A DNA stretch of 35,823 nucleotides from Rhodanobacter sp. (GCA_027307195.1 DAHUXL010000027.1:1-35823), one strand, 5' to 3'. Counted from the stretch's first letter, positions 15,972-26,030 are shown. Made by a program: numbers and translations. Notes: generated from the sequence alone by a model not told the origin.

Positions 15972-16742
15972 CTAGCGCGCCGGCGCCAACATCAGCGGCG
16001 GCATCCGCGGCGCATTCCAGCCCATCGCGTTGTAGACGTGATAGCGGGCGATGCCCACGTACTCATGCAAGGCGACTTCGCCCAGGCTGAGGTTCGACCA
16101 GCGGGGCCATGCGCTGAACTCGGCTTTCAGGTAATCCCCGCGCACCGGCGTGACGCCGATGCCGAAGTGCGCGAAGTACAGCAGGCTGCGCTGCAGGTGA
16201 AACGCCGAACTCACCAACCAGATCCGCTGTACCCCGAGGGCACTCAGCAGCGGACGGCTGAACTGCGCGTTCTGCCAGGTGGTGTTGCTGCGCGACTCGA
16301 GGATCAGATCCTCCGCGGGCACGCCGAGCCGGCGCAGCACCGCACCGTAGGAAACCGCCAGCGAGGTGCCCAGATCCGAAGGATCGCCACCGCTGACCAG
16401 CAGCTTGCAGCCCATGCCGGCGCGCCTGCAGTCGTCGTACAGCATGGCTGCCTGGGTGATCCGCCCGTAGGCGCTGAGACTGGGTTCGACCGCGCCATGC
16501 GGAATATGCAGGGCGTCGCCAGTCAGCAGCACGATCGCGTTGTTCGGCGCCCACTGCAGCGCAGGTTGCAGCGCGTACGGCGCCTCCAGCCGCGACAGCA
16601 GCCAGCGCGGCAACAGACCGCACCCCATCGCCAGAAACAGCAGCAGGGCCAGCGCGACAAGGCTGCGTGCCAGCCAATGCCGCTTCCGCCAGCTGGCCAC
16701 GAACGCCAGAAACAACAGCAGCACAAGCGCGGTCAAGGTCAT
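15972..16742 (-). CDS. YdcF/ElyC family (DUF218) membrane protein
   Basis: DUF218 proteins are envelope proteins. The E. coli members ElyC and SanA affect peptidoglycan or barrier integrity, and their biochemical activity is not settled. The 256-residue product has two N-terminal membrane segments (about residues 2-18 and 26-45) and then the DUF218 domain: NAIVLLTGDAL near the start, LLVSGGDPSD, LGVPAEDLILESRSNTTWQNA and IWLVSSAFHLQRS. The conserved Glu-Ser-Xaa-Asn-Thr block and the following His are present. The frame is open 50 codons further upstream, but those residues are Arg/Gly-rich and unlike the family. The ATG at 16742 directly precedes the first membrane helix and is preferred. It is divergent from the hydrolase at 16922. 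Confidence 0.85.
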   Translation of the reverse strand: MTLTALVLLLFLAFVASWRKRHWLARSLVALALLLFLAMGCGLLPRWLLSRLEAPYALQPALQWAPNNAIVLLTGDALHIPHGAVEPSLSAYGRITQAAMLYDDCRRAGMGCKLLVSGGDPSDLGTSLAVSYGAVLRRLGVPAEDLILESRSNTTWQNAQFSRPLLSALGVQRIWLVSSAFHLQRSLLYFAHFGIGVTPVRGDYLKAEFSAWPRWSNLSLGEVALHEYVGIARYHVYNAMGWNAPRMPPLMLAPAR

Positions 16743-16921
16743 GACGACGGGTCCCGGGGAAACGATCTGCAGCGTAACGCAGCCCGCATGTCGGCCGCAC
16801 GAAGGCGACGCACCGCCGGCGGGTCGGCCGGGTATACGCTCGGACCTGTTCCGAATCGGCCGGTATTTCGCCTCAGCGCGAACCGGCATCATGCGGATGT
16901 CCCGCCTCGCGGAGTTGAGCC

Positions 16922-18403
16922 ATGACCACCCTCGTGTTCGTCCACGGCTGGAGCGTCACCAACACCTCGACCTACGGCCAGCTGCCGGCGCAGCTGCAGC
17001 AGCACGCTGCCGCCGCCGGCCTGTCGCTCACGCTGACCGACATCTGGCTGTCCGAATACGTGAGCTTCGACGATGCGGTGACCATGCCCGACCTGGTCCG
17101 CGCCTTCGATCACGCACTGCGCGACCTGCACCTGCTCGACGCCAGCTTCGCCTGCATCACCCATTCCACCGGCGGCCCGGTGGTGCGCGAATGGCTGCGA
17201 GCGCAGCGCGACAAGCCCGGCACGCACAGCACCATCAAGCTCAGTCATCTGGTGATGCTGGCGCCGGCCAACTTCGGCTCCGCGCTGGCGCAGCTGGGCA
17301 AGGGCGTGCTCGGCCGGCTCAAGTCCGCGTTTGCCGGCGTGGATCCGGGCCAGCGCATTCTCGACTGGCTGGAACTGGGCAGCGCCGAATCGCTGTCGCT
17401 CAACCTCGACTACATCCACAGCGACGACACCATCCTGCGTGGGCAATTCCAGTTCGTGCTGGCCGGCGACCGGCCGGACCGCTCGCTGTACGACCATCTC
17501 AACAGTTACACCGGCGAGGACGGCTCAGATGGCGTGGTGCGCCTCGCCGCCGCCAATCTCAACGCTCATCACGCCGTGCTGTCGCCGCAGGGAAGCGGTG
17601 CGCAAGGCAGTGTCGATGCGCTGACGCTCAACCTCACTCGCGGTCCGCGCTGCGCGTTCAAGCTGATCGCCGGGGCAGCCCATTCCGGCAATGCGCAAGG
17701 CATCATGGCCAGCGCCGCGCCGGCCACCATACAGGCGATCCTGCGCTGCCTGCAGGTCCGCAGCGCCACCGATTACGGCGCGCTCTGCGACGCATTCGAC
17801 CGGGAGAACGCCGCGCGCGACGCCGACAAGGTGGAACTGGAGCCGGCCGGCCCGTTCTCCCCGCGCGTGCACATCCACGATCCGCGCAGCCTGCTGATCG
17901 TGCGGCTCACCGACGAGGACGGCGAACCACTGACCGGCGCCGGCTTCCTGCTCACTGCCGGCGCACAGGCCAGCGCCGACCTGTTGCCGGACGGTTTCAT
18001 GCTCGATCGCCAGGCCAACTCGAAGTGCCGCACCAGCATTTCGCTGTTTCTCGACTACAGCCTGCTGGCCGGCGATGACCGCGTGGCCGACCCGCGCAAC
18101 AGCCGCAAGACGCTGCGCGCCGCCGTCGCCAGCCACCGCCCCTACGGCGCCAGCGTGCAGCCTACCGATCTCGGCGGACTGGTCCACCACGCGCTGGCGA
18201 AAAGCGCCGCCGTCGACGACCTGTTCGGCATGCTCGGCCCGCACCAGACCACCGTGCTCGACGTGGTGCTGCCGCGCAAGATCCACGAAGGCGTGTTCCG
18301 GCTGACCCAGAAACTGGCAGCGGAGGATTTCAGCAAACCGGTGCCCGGCAACGTGATCGGCTCAGCGATCCCGTATCATCACGATGCACTCCGGCAGGGT
18401 TAA
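16922..18403 (+). CDS. Alpha/beta hydrolase (lipase-like) with unassigned C-terminal extension
   Basis: The first half is an alpha/beta hydrolase: FVHGWS (oxyanion region, residues 6-11) is followed by a nucleophile elbow ITHSTGGPV with Ser82. The elbow is HSTG rather than the common GxSxG, as in some triacylglycerol and phospholipid lipases. LVMLAPANFGS follows, as in lipases of this type. No signal peptide is visible, so the protein is probably cytoplasmic. Residues from about 290 to 493 hold VHIHDPRSLLIVRLTDEDG and other beta-rich segments that I do not recognise. The start at 16922 has GGAG upstream. It lies 51 bases before the large deacetylase-glycosyltransferase gene on the same strand, so co-transcription is likely. 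The substrate is unknown. Confidence 0.82.
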   Translation: MTTLVFVHGWSVTNTSTYGQLPAQLQQHAAAAGLSLTLTDIWLSEYVSFDDAVTMPDLVRAFDHALRDLHLLDASFACITHSTGGPVVREWLRAQRDKPGTHSTIKLSHLVMLAPANFGSALAQLGKGVLGRLKSAFAGVDPGQRILDWLELGSAESLSLNLDYIHSDDTILRGQFQFVLAGDRPDRSLYDHLNSYTGEDGSDGVVRLAAANLNAHHAVLSPQGSGAQGSVDALTLNLTRGPRCAFKLIAGAAHSGNAQGIMASAAPATIQAILRCLQVRSATDYGALCDAFDRENAARDADKVELEPAGPFSPRVHIHDPRSLLIVRLTDEDGEPLTGAGFLLTAGAQASADLLPDGFMLDRQANSKCRTSISLFLDYSLLAGDDRVADPRNSRKTLRAAVASHRPYGASVQPTDLGGLVHHALAKSAAVDDLFGMLGPHQTTVLDVVLPRKIHEGVFRLTQKLAAEDFSKPVPGNVIGSAIPYHHDALRQG

Positions 18404-18454
18404 GCCGCGCCGTGCACACTGCCACTTCCTCGCGTCCGTCGACCCCGCCCAGGC

Positions 18455-21400
18455 ATGCACAAGAAACCGATTTTCTTCGATCCCACTGGCCGGCGTGCCA
18501 TCCATGTCTCGCGACTCGTACTGATCGCTGGCGTGGTCAGCACGCTGTTCGTGGTGGTGTGCGCGATCAGCCTGTTCGTCGGGCCGAATATGGACGGCCT
18601 GCATCTTGGCGGACAAGGCAAGAGCCGGCACGGGCTGACCGGCGTGAAGGCCGCTGCGCCGGAACTGCTGAAACCGGCCGCCAAGCTGGCGGCGGAATTG
18701 CGCGCCAGGCAGAAACTGCTGCACCCGTCGCGCGCGCACGTCAACAAGGCCAATGCGGTGCACACTCCACCGCCGTCGCTGGACAAACCGGCCAACCGGT
18801 CACTGGCGATCGGCTTCTACGTCAACTGGGATGACACCAGTTACCCGTCGCTGAAGCGCTCGCTGCCCACGCTGGACTGGGTGATCCCGACCTGGATGAG
18901 TCTGAGCGGCCCCGACATGGCGCTGCAGACCAGCATCGACGCCAAGGCGCTCAACCTGATCCGCAAGCAGAAGCCGTCCACGCCGATCCTGCCGCTGCTG
19001 CAGAACGCGGTGGGCGGCAACTGGGATGGCCCGGGGCTGGCGCGCATGCTGGCCGATCCCGCCGCACGCCAGGCACGCATCGCGCAGATCGTTGACTTCC
19101 TCGCTGCCAACCATTTCCAGGGCGTGACCATCGACTTCGAGGAAGTCCCCGAAAAATCGCAGAAGGATCTCAAGGCTTTCCTGTCCGAACTCAACGATGC
19201 GTTCGACCCGCACGGATGGGGCATCGTGCTGTCGGTGCCATTCGACGACGCGTCGTGGGACTACGCCGGCTTCGCAGACATCGTCGATTTCGAACTGCTG
19301 ATGGCCTACGACGAACACTGGGCCGGCAAGGATCCCGGCAGCATCGCAAGCCAGGACTGGTTCGAACGCACGCTCGACAAGCGCATGAAGGTGCTCGACT
19401 CCGACCAGACCATCGTCGCGATCGGCAGCTACGGCTATGACTGGTCGCACGGGCAGAATGCCGAAACGCTGACCTTCCAGGACGCGATGGATCGCGCCGC
19501 GGATGCGCAGGCCGACATCGCGTTCGATCCGGACACGCAGAACCCGCACTTCTCCTACAGCGAGGATGACGGCAGCAAGCATCAGGTCTGGTTCCTCGAC
19601 GGCGTCACCGCATACAACCAGATCCACGCCGCCGACGATTACAAACCCTACGGCTACGCGTTGTGGCGGCTGGGTGCGGAGGATCCGTCGATCTGGTCGG
19701 TGCTGGGCCGCAACTATGGCGCGGCGGCGCCGGAGTCCCTGCACGCGATCGGCCAGGGTGAAGATATCGACATCGAAGGCCAGGGCGAGGTGCTCGAGAT
19801 CGCCGCCGAACCGTCGCCCGGCGCACGCACCGTCGAGCTGAACAAGGACGACGGCAGCATCGACGACGAGAATTACACGGCGCTGCCCAGTTCCTACGTG
19901 ATCCAGCGCGCCGGCACGCTGCCGCACAAGATCGCGCTGACCTTCGACGACGGCCCCGACCCGGAGTGGACGCCGCAGATCCTGGACATTCTCAAGGCCA
20001 AGCACGTGCCGGCGACGTTCTTCATCATCGGTGCGAACGCCGAGATGTCGCCGCGGCTGGTGCAGCGCGAGGTCAACGAAGGTCATGACGTCGGCAATCA
20101 CACCTTCACCCATCCCAACCTGGGCGACAGCCCGCCCGGCATCGTGGCGCTGGAACTCAACGCCACCCAGCGGCTGTTCGAGGCGCTGACCGGGCATTCG
20201 ATGCGGCTGTTCCGCGCACCCTACTTCGGCGATGCCGAACCGACGACCGCCGACGAACTGGTGCCGATCCAGATCGCGCAGAAGATGGGTTACCTCTCGG
20301 TTGGCCTGCACATCGATTCGGAGGACTGGCAGCGGCCGGGAGCCGACCAGATCGTCAACAACGTGCTGACCCAGATCGCCACCACCAACACCGATCGCAA
20401 GGGCCAGGTGGTGCTGCTGCATGACAGCGGCGGCGAACGCTCGCAGACGGTGGCGGCGCTGCCGCGCATCATCGACGGTCTGCGCGCGCAGGGTTACGAC
20501 TTCGTCACTGTGTCGACCCTGGCCGGGCTCACCCACGAGCAGACGATGCCGCCGCTGACGCCCGGTTCACTGTCGCAATGGGCTGACCGCTCGGTCTTCC
20601 TCGCCCTGGGCGCGTTCGGCCATCTCATCCGCTGGTTGCTGACTGCAGCCATCACGCTGGGCGTCGCACGCCTGTTGCTGCTCGGCGGACTTGCCCTGTG
20701 GAACCGCGCGCGCGAACGGCGGCGTGTATTACCTGTGCTCGGCGATGATCCGCCGCTGGTCTCGGTACTGATCCCCGCCTACAATGAGGAAAAGGTGATT
20801 GCCAGTTCGATCCGGCAGATCCTCAAGAGCCGCTACGCGAACCTCGAAGTGATCGTGGTCGACGACGGTTCTACCGATGCCACCTCGGCGGTGGTCAATC
20901 AGCACTACGCGAACGAGCCGCGCGTGCGGCTCATCACCATCCCGAACGGCGGCAAGGCGCACGCGGTCAACACCGCGCTGCATGCGTCGAAAGGCGCGGT
21001 GGTGGTGGCGCTGGATGCCGATACCCAGTTCGAACCCGACACCATCCCGCGGCTGGTGCGCTGGTTCGTCGATCCGAAGGTCGGTGCGGTCGCCGGCAAC
21101 GCCAAGGTCGGCAACCGGATCAACCTGATCACCCTGTGGCAGGCGCTGGAGTACATCACCGCGCAGAACCTGGAACGCCGCGCACTGGCCGCACTCGGCG
21201 CGATCACGGTCGTCCCCGGTGCCGTCGGCGCCTGGCGGCGCGAGGCGCTGGAACAGCTCGGCGGCTTCCCCGCCGACACGCTGGCCGAGGACCAGGACCT
21301 CACCATCGCGGTGCAGAAAGCCGGCTACCACACACTGTTCGACAGCGAGGCGATCGCCTGGACCGAAGCACCCGACAGCGCGCGTGGCCTCGCCCGACAG

Positions 21401-21880
21401 CGCTTCCGCTGGGCCTACGGCACCCTGCAATGCCTGTGGAAACACCGCGACGCCACCTTCCGCCCGCGTTATGGCGCGCTCGGCACGGTCGCACTGCCGC
21501 AGGTGTGGCTGTTCCAGATCGCGTTCTCGGTGGTGTCGCCGCTGGTCGACCTGGTGCTGGTCTGGCAGATCGTCAGCACCGGCCTCGATTACCTGCAGCA
21601 CCGCGGCCAGTTCGACGACACCAACCTCATCAGGATGCTGATCTTCTATGCCGCATTCATGGCCGTCGATCTCGCCGCGGCGGCACTCGCCTTCGCGATG
21701 GAGAAGAAGGAGAAATGGAGCCTGCTGTGGTGGCTCGTGCTGCAGCGCTTCGGCTACCGCCAGCTGATGTACTACGTGGTGGTGCGCTCGGTATGGACGG
21801 CTATCCGCGGGCCATCGGTCGGCTGGGGCAAGCAGGATCGCAAGGCGACCGTGAACACCAGTGACGCATTGAAATCGTGA
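18455..21880 (+). CDS. GH18-like / NodB polysaccharide deacetylase / family 2 glycosyltransferase fusion
   Basis: This 1141-residue membrane protein joins three modules. After an N-terminal membrane helix (about residues 21-45) comes a GH18-like domain (about 110-435) with GVTIDFEEVPE (acidic pair near 225) and FELLMAYDEHW. A NodB domain follows (about 488-690) with LTFDDGPD near 494, VGNHTFTHPN and LFRAPYFGDAEP. After a second hydrophobic stretch (about 710-750) comes a processive GT2 domain with SVLIPAYNEE near 769, VVDDGST, ALDADTQF, AEDQDL near 944 and QRFRW near 982. At least three more membrane segments end the protein. Inferred topology: hydrolase and deacetylase outside, transferase inside. 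A beta-1,4 or beta-1,6 N-acetylglucosamine-type polymer made and trimmed by one chain is the likely product, by analogy with PgaB/PgaC. Confidence 0.92.
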   Translation: MHKKPIFFDPTGRRAIHVSRLVLIAGVVSTLFVVVCAISLFVGPNMDGLHLGGQGKSRHGLTGVKAAAPELLKPAAKLAAELRARQKLLHPSRAHVNKANAVHTPPPSLDKPANRSLAIGFYVNWDDTSYPSLKRSLPTLDWVIPTWMSLSGPDMALQTSIDAKALNLIRKQKPSTPILPLLQNAVGGNWDGPGLARMLADPAARQARIAQIVDFLAANHFQGVTIDFEEVPEKSQKDLKAFLSELNDAFDPHGWGIVLSVPFDDASWDYAGFADIVDFELLMAYDEHWAGKDPGSIASQDWFERTLDKRMKVLDSDQTIVAIGSYGYDWSHGQNAETLTFQDAMDRAADAQADIAFDPDTQNPHFSYSEDDGSKHQVWFLDGVTAYNQIHAADDYKPYGYALWRLGAEDPSIWSVLGRNYGAAAPESLHAIGQGEDIDIEGQGEVLEIAAEPSPGARTVELNKDDGSIDDENYTALPSSYVIQRAGTLPHKIALTFDDGPDPEWTPQILDILKAKHVPATFFIIGANAEMSPRLVQREVNEGHDVGNHTFTHPNLGDSPPGIVALELNATQRLFEALTGHSMRLFRAPYFGDAEPTTADELVPIQIAQKMGYLSVGLHIDSEDWQRPGADQIVNNVLTQIATTNTDRKGQVVLLHDSGGERSQTVAALPRIIDGLRAQGYDFVTVSTLAGLTHEQTMPPLTPGSLSQWADRSVFLALGAFGHLIRWLLTAAITLGVARLLLLGGLALWNRARERRRVLPVLGDDPPLVSVLIPAYNEEKVIASSIRQILKSRYANLEVIVVDDGSTDATSAVVNQHYANEPRVRLITIPNGGKAHAVNTALHASKGAVVVALDADTQFEPDTIPRLVRWFVDPKVGAVAGNAKVGNRINLITLWQALEYITAQNLERRALAALGAITVVPGAVGAWRREALEQLGGFPADTLAEDQDLTIAVQKAGYHTLFDSEAIAWTEAPDSARGLARQRFRWAYGTLQCLWKHRDATFRPRYGALGTVALPQVWLFQIAFSVVSPLVDLVLVWQIVSTGLDYLQHRGQFDDTNLIRMLIFYAAFMAVDLAAAALAFAMEKKEKWSLLWWLVLQRFGYRQLMYYVVVRSVWTAIRGPSVGWGKQDRKATVNTSDALKS

Positions 21881-21896
21881 GCGACGCAGGTTGTTC

Positions 21897-22781
21897 TCAA
21901 TTCGCCAGCGGCTCGGCCAGCATGGGTCGACGCACGCTCAACGCGGTGCCCGCCGCCGCCACGATGATCGTCACGATGGCCAGCCACTGCAGCAGGCTGA
22001 GCCGTTCGCCCAGCAACGCCACGCCGGCTACCGCTGCAATGGCCGGCTCCAGGCTCAACAAGGTGCTGAACGTGCGCGCCGGCAACCGGGTCAGCGCGAC
22101 CATTTCCAGCGAATACGGCAGCGCCGAACTGAGCACCGCCACGCCCAGCGCATACGGCAACAGCGCCGGTGACAACAAGGCGCTGCCGGCATGCGCGATA
22201 CCGAACGGGATCGCCAGCAATGCACCGATCGAGGTGCCCAGCGTCACCGCGTCTGCGCCGTAGGCCGCTCCCGCCTTCTGCCCCTGCACGATATACAACG
22301 CCCAGCCCACGCCAGCAGCCAGCGCATACATCACGCCGACCGGATCGAGCGCCTGCATCTGCCCGCGCAGCGGCAGCAGCAGGGCCAGCCCGGCCACCAC
22401 CAGCGCGATCCAGACGAAGTCGAGCAACCGGCGCGAACCAAACAGCGCCAGCGACAGTGGCCCGGTGAATTCCAGCGCTACCGCGATACCCAGCGGGATC
22501 GTGCGCAACGACATGTAGAACACCAGATTCATCGCGCCCATCGAGAGGCCATAGCCCCAGAGCGCGCGCCAGTCGCGCCGGCTGCCCGACCGGCGCCACG
22601 GTCGCCGCCACAACAGCAGGATCAGCGCGCTGAACCCCAGCCGATAAGCAGTAGCGCCCTGCGCGCCGACCTGGGGGAACAGGTGCTTGGCCAACGATGC
22701 GCCGCACTGGTACGAGACCATGCTGATCAACAGCATGCCGACCGCGAGCGCGAGCGGACCAATCATGGACCGTGATGACAT
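21897..22781 (-). CDS. DMT superfamily (EamA) exporter, RhtA-like
   Basis: The 294-residue product is an inner-membrane protein of about ten helices, of the drug/metabolite transporter superfamily. It resembles the E. coli threonine/homoserine exporter RhtA in length and in blocks such as MVSYQCGASLAKHLFP, GATAYRLGFSALILL, GAMNLVFYMSLRTIPLGIA, ALEFTGPLSLAL and SALPYSLEMVALTRLPARTF. Export of amino acids or related metabolites is the family role; the actual substrate is not shown. The frame is open 57 codons upstream, but these residues are Arg-rich and non-membrane. ATG 22781 (MSSRSMIGPLALAVG) is preferred, with 22766 as an alternative. It converges with the polysaccharide gene across 16 bases. 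Confidence 0.9.
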   Translation of the reverse strand: MSSRSMIGPLALAVGMLLISMVSYQCGASLAKHLFPQVGAQGATAYRLGFSALILLLWRRPWRRSGSRRDWRALWGYGLSMGAMNLVFYMSLRTIPLGIAVALEFTGPLSLALFGSRRLLDFVWIALVVAGLALLLPLRGQMQALDPVGVMYALAAGVGWALYIVQGQKAGAAYGADAVTLGTSIGALLAIPFGIAHAGSALLSPALLPYALGVAVLSSALPYSLEMVALTRLPARTFSTLLSLEPAIAAVAGVALLGERLSLLQWLAIVTIIVAAAGTALSVRRPMLAEPLAN

Positions 22782-23289
22782 GAGCGCAGCCGAGGCGGGA
22801 GAACAGTGCGCCCATGATGCACGCAGCGCCGGACGAAACCTACCAGACAGACCGCCTCGCCGTCGCCATTGCTGACAGCGTCTGACAGCAATGTACGGCA
22901 TGACTCGCGGGCGATGCGTGGATGCCTTGATCCTCGTTGCTTGAACACTCATCCGGATGCCGCATCAACAAACTGAATCCACCGTCGCAAGCAGACTTTC
23001 CAAAAGCGGATTGGCGCCATCTTGTCCCAGCCAGCGCCACGTGCAGTTTCCGATACCTTTGCACCGCCCCAGCCTGCACACGCGCCCGCCGTGCTCGGCC
23101 CCCTTCGGCGATCCCCTTTATCCATGGCTGGCCTCGACGATTCGGCGCCCTGTCGCATGAACTTTCGTTCAAGACATGACGGTTTTGAGCAGCAGTTCAA
23201 ATGCCGACGCGACGACGCTTCCATTCTTGTCATCTTTGGTTGAGATAAAGGACTGGGGGGACCTTGCTTAACTTACTTGGATGGGGGTT
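22782..23289. other. Long intergenic region upstream of the secreted PHP-type protein
   Basis: About 500 bases without a supportable gene. Several frames of 60-110 codons are open on both strands, but none has protein character or a convincing ribosome binding site. The last part is less GC-rich than the neighbours and contains a small dyad, TTTGA (23184-23188) and TCAAA (23197-23201), with an 8-base spacer. It could be a regulator site for the gene at 23290. No promoter can be called with confidence. Confidence 0.5.
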
Positions 23290-26022
23290 ATGTCGATGAA
23301 TTGGAAAACCAAGCTCGCAGGCAGCTTGTTGCTCGCCTGCGCAGTTGTTGCTGTTCCGGCACTCGCCGGTACATTGCCGGATCACGAGGAATTCGACGCC
23401 GCGTTGCAGGTGCCGTTCCGCAGCGCCGGGGTGCGCCCGGTGACGATGCATTTTTCCTATCCCGGGGCGACACCAGGAACACCAGTGGCGTGGGAGGTCA
23501 CCCTGCTCGGCCCCGATGGAAGTGCGTTGCGCACATGGCAGGGGCGCAGCACGATCGACGCCGGCAGCACGCAGGCGCAGGTGCTGTGGGACGGACTGGA
23601 TCGCAACAGCAAGGCTGTACCCGCCGGCTATGTGACGGTACGGCTGCGTGCCGTTGCGCTGGACAACGCCACAGCCGCCCGCATCGGCACCGGCCAGCCC
23701 GACCAGGCGCTGACGCTAGCGCAGCAGCGGGCACCGGAGCTGATCGAGGAACAACGCTACGACGTGCTGGTCGGCTCCGTGGCCGCACCGGTGATGCCGC
23801 ACTTCCAGGCCTTGCATCAGCACACCAGTACCTCGGCGCTGTCGCCGATGTCGGTGAGCACCGGCAGCCTGCCGTACACCATCTACTTCGGCAATCTGCA
23901 CAGCCAGACCAACCACAGCGATGGCGGTGGCGTGCTGTCCACCTGCACCGGCGCACAGAATCCGCAGAGCGCGCCGTACGGTCCGGCCGATGCTTACCAG
24001 TACGCGGCCAACCGCGGCCTGGACATCCTGATGACGTCCGAGCACAACCACATGTATGACGGCTCGACCGGCACCAATACGTCGGCCAGTCCGACCACAG
24101 CGCACAACCTTTACCAGTCCGGCCTGCAGGCGGCCAGCACGTTCAACGCCGCGCACACGAATTTCCTGGCGATCTACGGTCTGGAATGGGGTGTCATCAG
24201 CAACGGCGGCCATCTCAATATCTTCAACACGCCCAGCCTGCTGGAATGGGAATACAACAGCTCCAATCAGCTGATCGGCGACGTGTTCACCGCCAAGAGC
24301 GACTACGGCTCGCTGTACACGCTGATGAAGACGAACGGCTGGGTCGGACAGTTCAACCACCCCGCCAGCAGCGGCCAGTTCAACGTCGGCGGAACGGATC
24401 TCGCCTACACCGCCGACGGCGACACCGTGATGGCCCTGGCCGAGGTGCTCAACAGCTCGGCGTTCTCCACCAACACCACCGAGACGGAAACCAGCCGCAG
24501 CAGCTACGAGCCGGCGTTCAACATCCTGCTCGAACGCGGCTACCACGTGGCGCCGAGTTCAGACCAGGACAATCACTGCGCCAACTGGGGCGCCAGCTAC
24601 ACCAACCGCACCGGTGTGCTGATCCCCAACGGCACCGCGCTCAGCCTGTCCGCATTCCTGGATGCCGTACGGGCCCGCCGCGTGTTCGCCACCGAGGACA
24701 AGACCGGCCAGATCGTGCTGACGGCGAACAGCCATGTGATGGGCGAACGCTTCAGCAACAGTGGCCCGCTGACGCTTACCGTCAACTACGCCAGCAGTGC
24801 CGGCCACACTGCGCAGCGCGTGCAGGTGTTTGAAGGCGTGCCAGGCAGCAACGGCACGATCGCCACCACCTCGAGCACCGCCACCACCACCATCACGCCG
24901 ACCAATGGCGATCACTTCTACTACGCCAAGATCACCCAGGAAGATGGCAAGCAGTTGTGGTCCGCGCCGGTGTGGGTCACCCAGGGTGCGGGCGGTGGCG
25001 ACACCACGCCACCGACGGTGAGCGCGTCGGAGAGCGGCAGCTCCGGCACCATCACGCTGTCGGCCAGTGCCAGCGACAACGTGGGTGTGACCAAGGTGGA
25101 GTTCTATGTCGACAACGTGCTGAAGGCCACCTCGACCAGCTCGCCCTATCAGGCATCCATCGACTCCACCACGCTGAGCAACACCACCCACAGCCTGGTG
25201 GCCAAGGCCTATGACGCAGCCGGCAATGTCGGTACCAGCACCGCGGTGAGCTTCAGCGTCTCCAACAGCACCGGCGGCGACACCACGCCGCCCACGGCGA
25301 GCGCGTCGGAAAGCGGCAGCTCCGGCACCATCACGCTGTCGGCCAGTGCCAGCGACAACGTGGGCGTGACCAAGGTCGAGTTCTATGTCGATAATGTGCT
25401 CAAGTCGACATCGACCACTACGCCATACCAGTCCACGTTGGATTCCACCACAGTCAGCAACAGCACGCACAGCCTGGTGGCCAAGGCTTATGACGCGGCA
25501 GGCAACGTCGGCACCAGCAGCGCGGTCAGCTTCAGCGTCGCCAACAGCAGCGGCACCGCCACCGAACTGGTGAAGAACAACAGTTTCGAAAGCGGCACCA
25601 CGTCGTGGACGCAGACCAGCGGGGTGATCAACAACACCGCAAGCGAGCCAGCGCATACCGGCAGCTACAAGGCGTGGCTGGATGGCTACGGCAGTGCGCA
25701 CACGGATTACGTGCGCCAGTCCATCACCATCCCGGCCACGGCGACCAAGGCCACGCTGGATTTCTTCATGCACATCGACACCGCCGAGACCACGACCAGC
25801 ACGGTCTACGACACGCTCAGCGTGCAGGTGATCACCTCCGCCGGCAAGTACGTGACGCTGGCGACCTGGTCGAACCTCAATGCGGCCACTGGCTATGTCG
25901 AGCACACCGTGGATCTGTCGGCCTATATCGGCCAGACCGTCCAGATCAACTTCTACGGTGTGGAAGACAGCTCCAGCCAGACCTCGTTCGTGATCGACGA
26001 CGTCAGCGTGAAATCGCAGTAA
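23290..26022 (+). CDS. Secreted PHP-type metal-dependent phosphoesterase-like protein with two Ig-like repeats and CBM-like C-terminus
   Basis: The 910-residue product begins with a Sec signal peptide (basic MNWKTK, hydrophobic core, cleavage probably at ALA-GT near residue 27). A beta-rich region leads to a PHP-like domain (about 195-465) with candidate metal ligands in [13 protein letters not shown] (about 200), MTSEHNH (250), QFNHP (354) and [11 protein letters not shown] (424). Two Ig-like repeats of 93 residues follow (about 569-754), then a jelly-roll-like module starting [13 protein letters not shown], similar to carbohydrate-binding or P/Gal-binding domains. Similar PHP proteins are annotated as phosphoesterases; the natural substrate is unknown. 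Starts at 23281, 23290 and 23296 are all possible, and none has a strong ribosome binding site. Confidence 0.82.
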   Translation: MSMNWKTKLAGSLLLACAVVAVPALAGTLPDHEEFDAALQVPFRSAGVRPVTMHFSYPGATPGTPVAWEVTLLGPDGSALRTWQGRSTIDAGSTQAQVLWDGLDRNSKAVPAGYVTVRLRAVALDNATAARIGTGQPDQALTLAQQRAPELIEEQRYDVLVGSVAAPVMPHFQALHQHTSTSALSPMSVSTGSLPYTIYFGNLHSQTNHSDGGGVLSTCTGAQNPQSAPYGPADAYQYAANRGLDILMTSEHNHMYDGSTGTNTSASPTTAHNLYQSGLQAASTFNAAHTNFLAIYGLEWGVISNGGHLNIFNTPSLLEWEYNSSNQLIGDVFTAKSDYGSLYTLMKTNGWVGQFNHPASSGQFNVGGTDLAYTADGDTVMALAEVLNSSAFSTNTTETETSRSSYEPAFNILLERGYHVAPSSDQDNHCANWGASYTNRTGVLIPNGTALSLSAFLDAVRARRVFATEDKTGQIVLTANSHVMGERFSNSGPLTLTVNYASSAGHTAQRVQVFEGVPGSNGTIATTSSTATTTITPTNGDHFYYAKITQEDGKQLWSAPVWVTQGAGGGDTTPPTVSASESGSSGTITLSASASDNVGVTKVEFYVDNVLKATSTSSPYQASIDSTTLSNTTHSLVAKAYDAAGNVGTSTAVSFSVSNSTGGDTTPPTASASESGSSGTITLSASASDNVGVTKVEFYVDNVLKSTSTTTPYQSTLDSTTVSNSTHSLVAKAYDAAGNVGTSSAVSFSVANSSGTATELVKNNSFESGTTSWTQTSGVINNTASEPAHTGSYKAWLDGYGSAHTDYVRQSITIPATATKATLDFFMHIDTAETTTSTVYDTLSVQVITSAGKYVTLATWSNLNAATGYVEHTVDLSAYIGQTVQINFYGVEDSSSQTSFVIDDVSVKSQ
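24997..25275 (+). repeat. Ig-like repeat, copy 1 (279 bp)
   Basis: First of two tandem 93-codon units inside the secreted protein gene, beginning GGCGACACCACGCC. It encodes [16 protein letters not shown], then [20 protein letters not shown] and [11 protein letters not shown]. These units resemble bacterial Ig-like domains found in extracellular enzymes, where they act as spacers or adhesion modules. Confidence 0.85.
25276..25554 (+). repeat. Ig-like repeat, copy 2 (279 bp)
   Basis: Second tandem unit with exactly the same length and the same opening GGCGACACCACGCC. The first half is nearly identical to copy 1 at the DNA level, and differences cluster around the [11 protein letters not shown] / [11 protein letters not shown] segment. 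This indicates a recent duplication or ongoing gene conversion. Confidence 0.85.
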
Positions 26023-26030
26023 ACAGGTTG

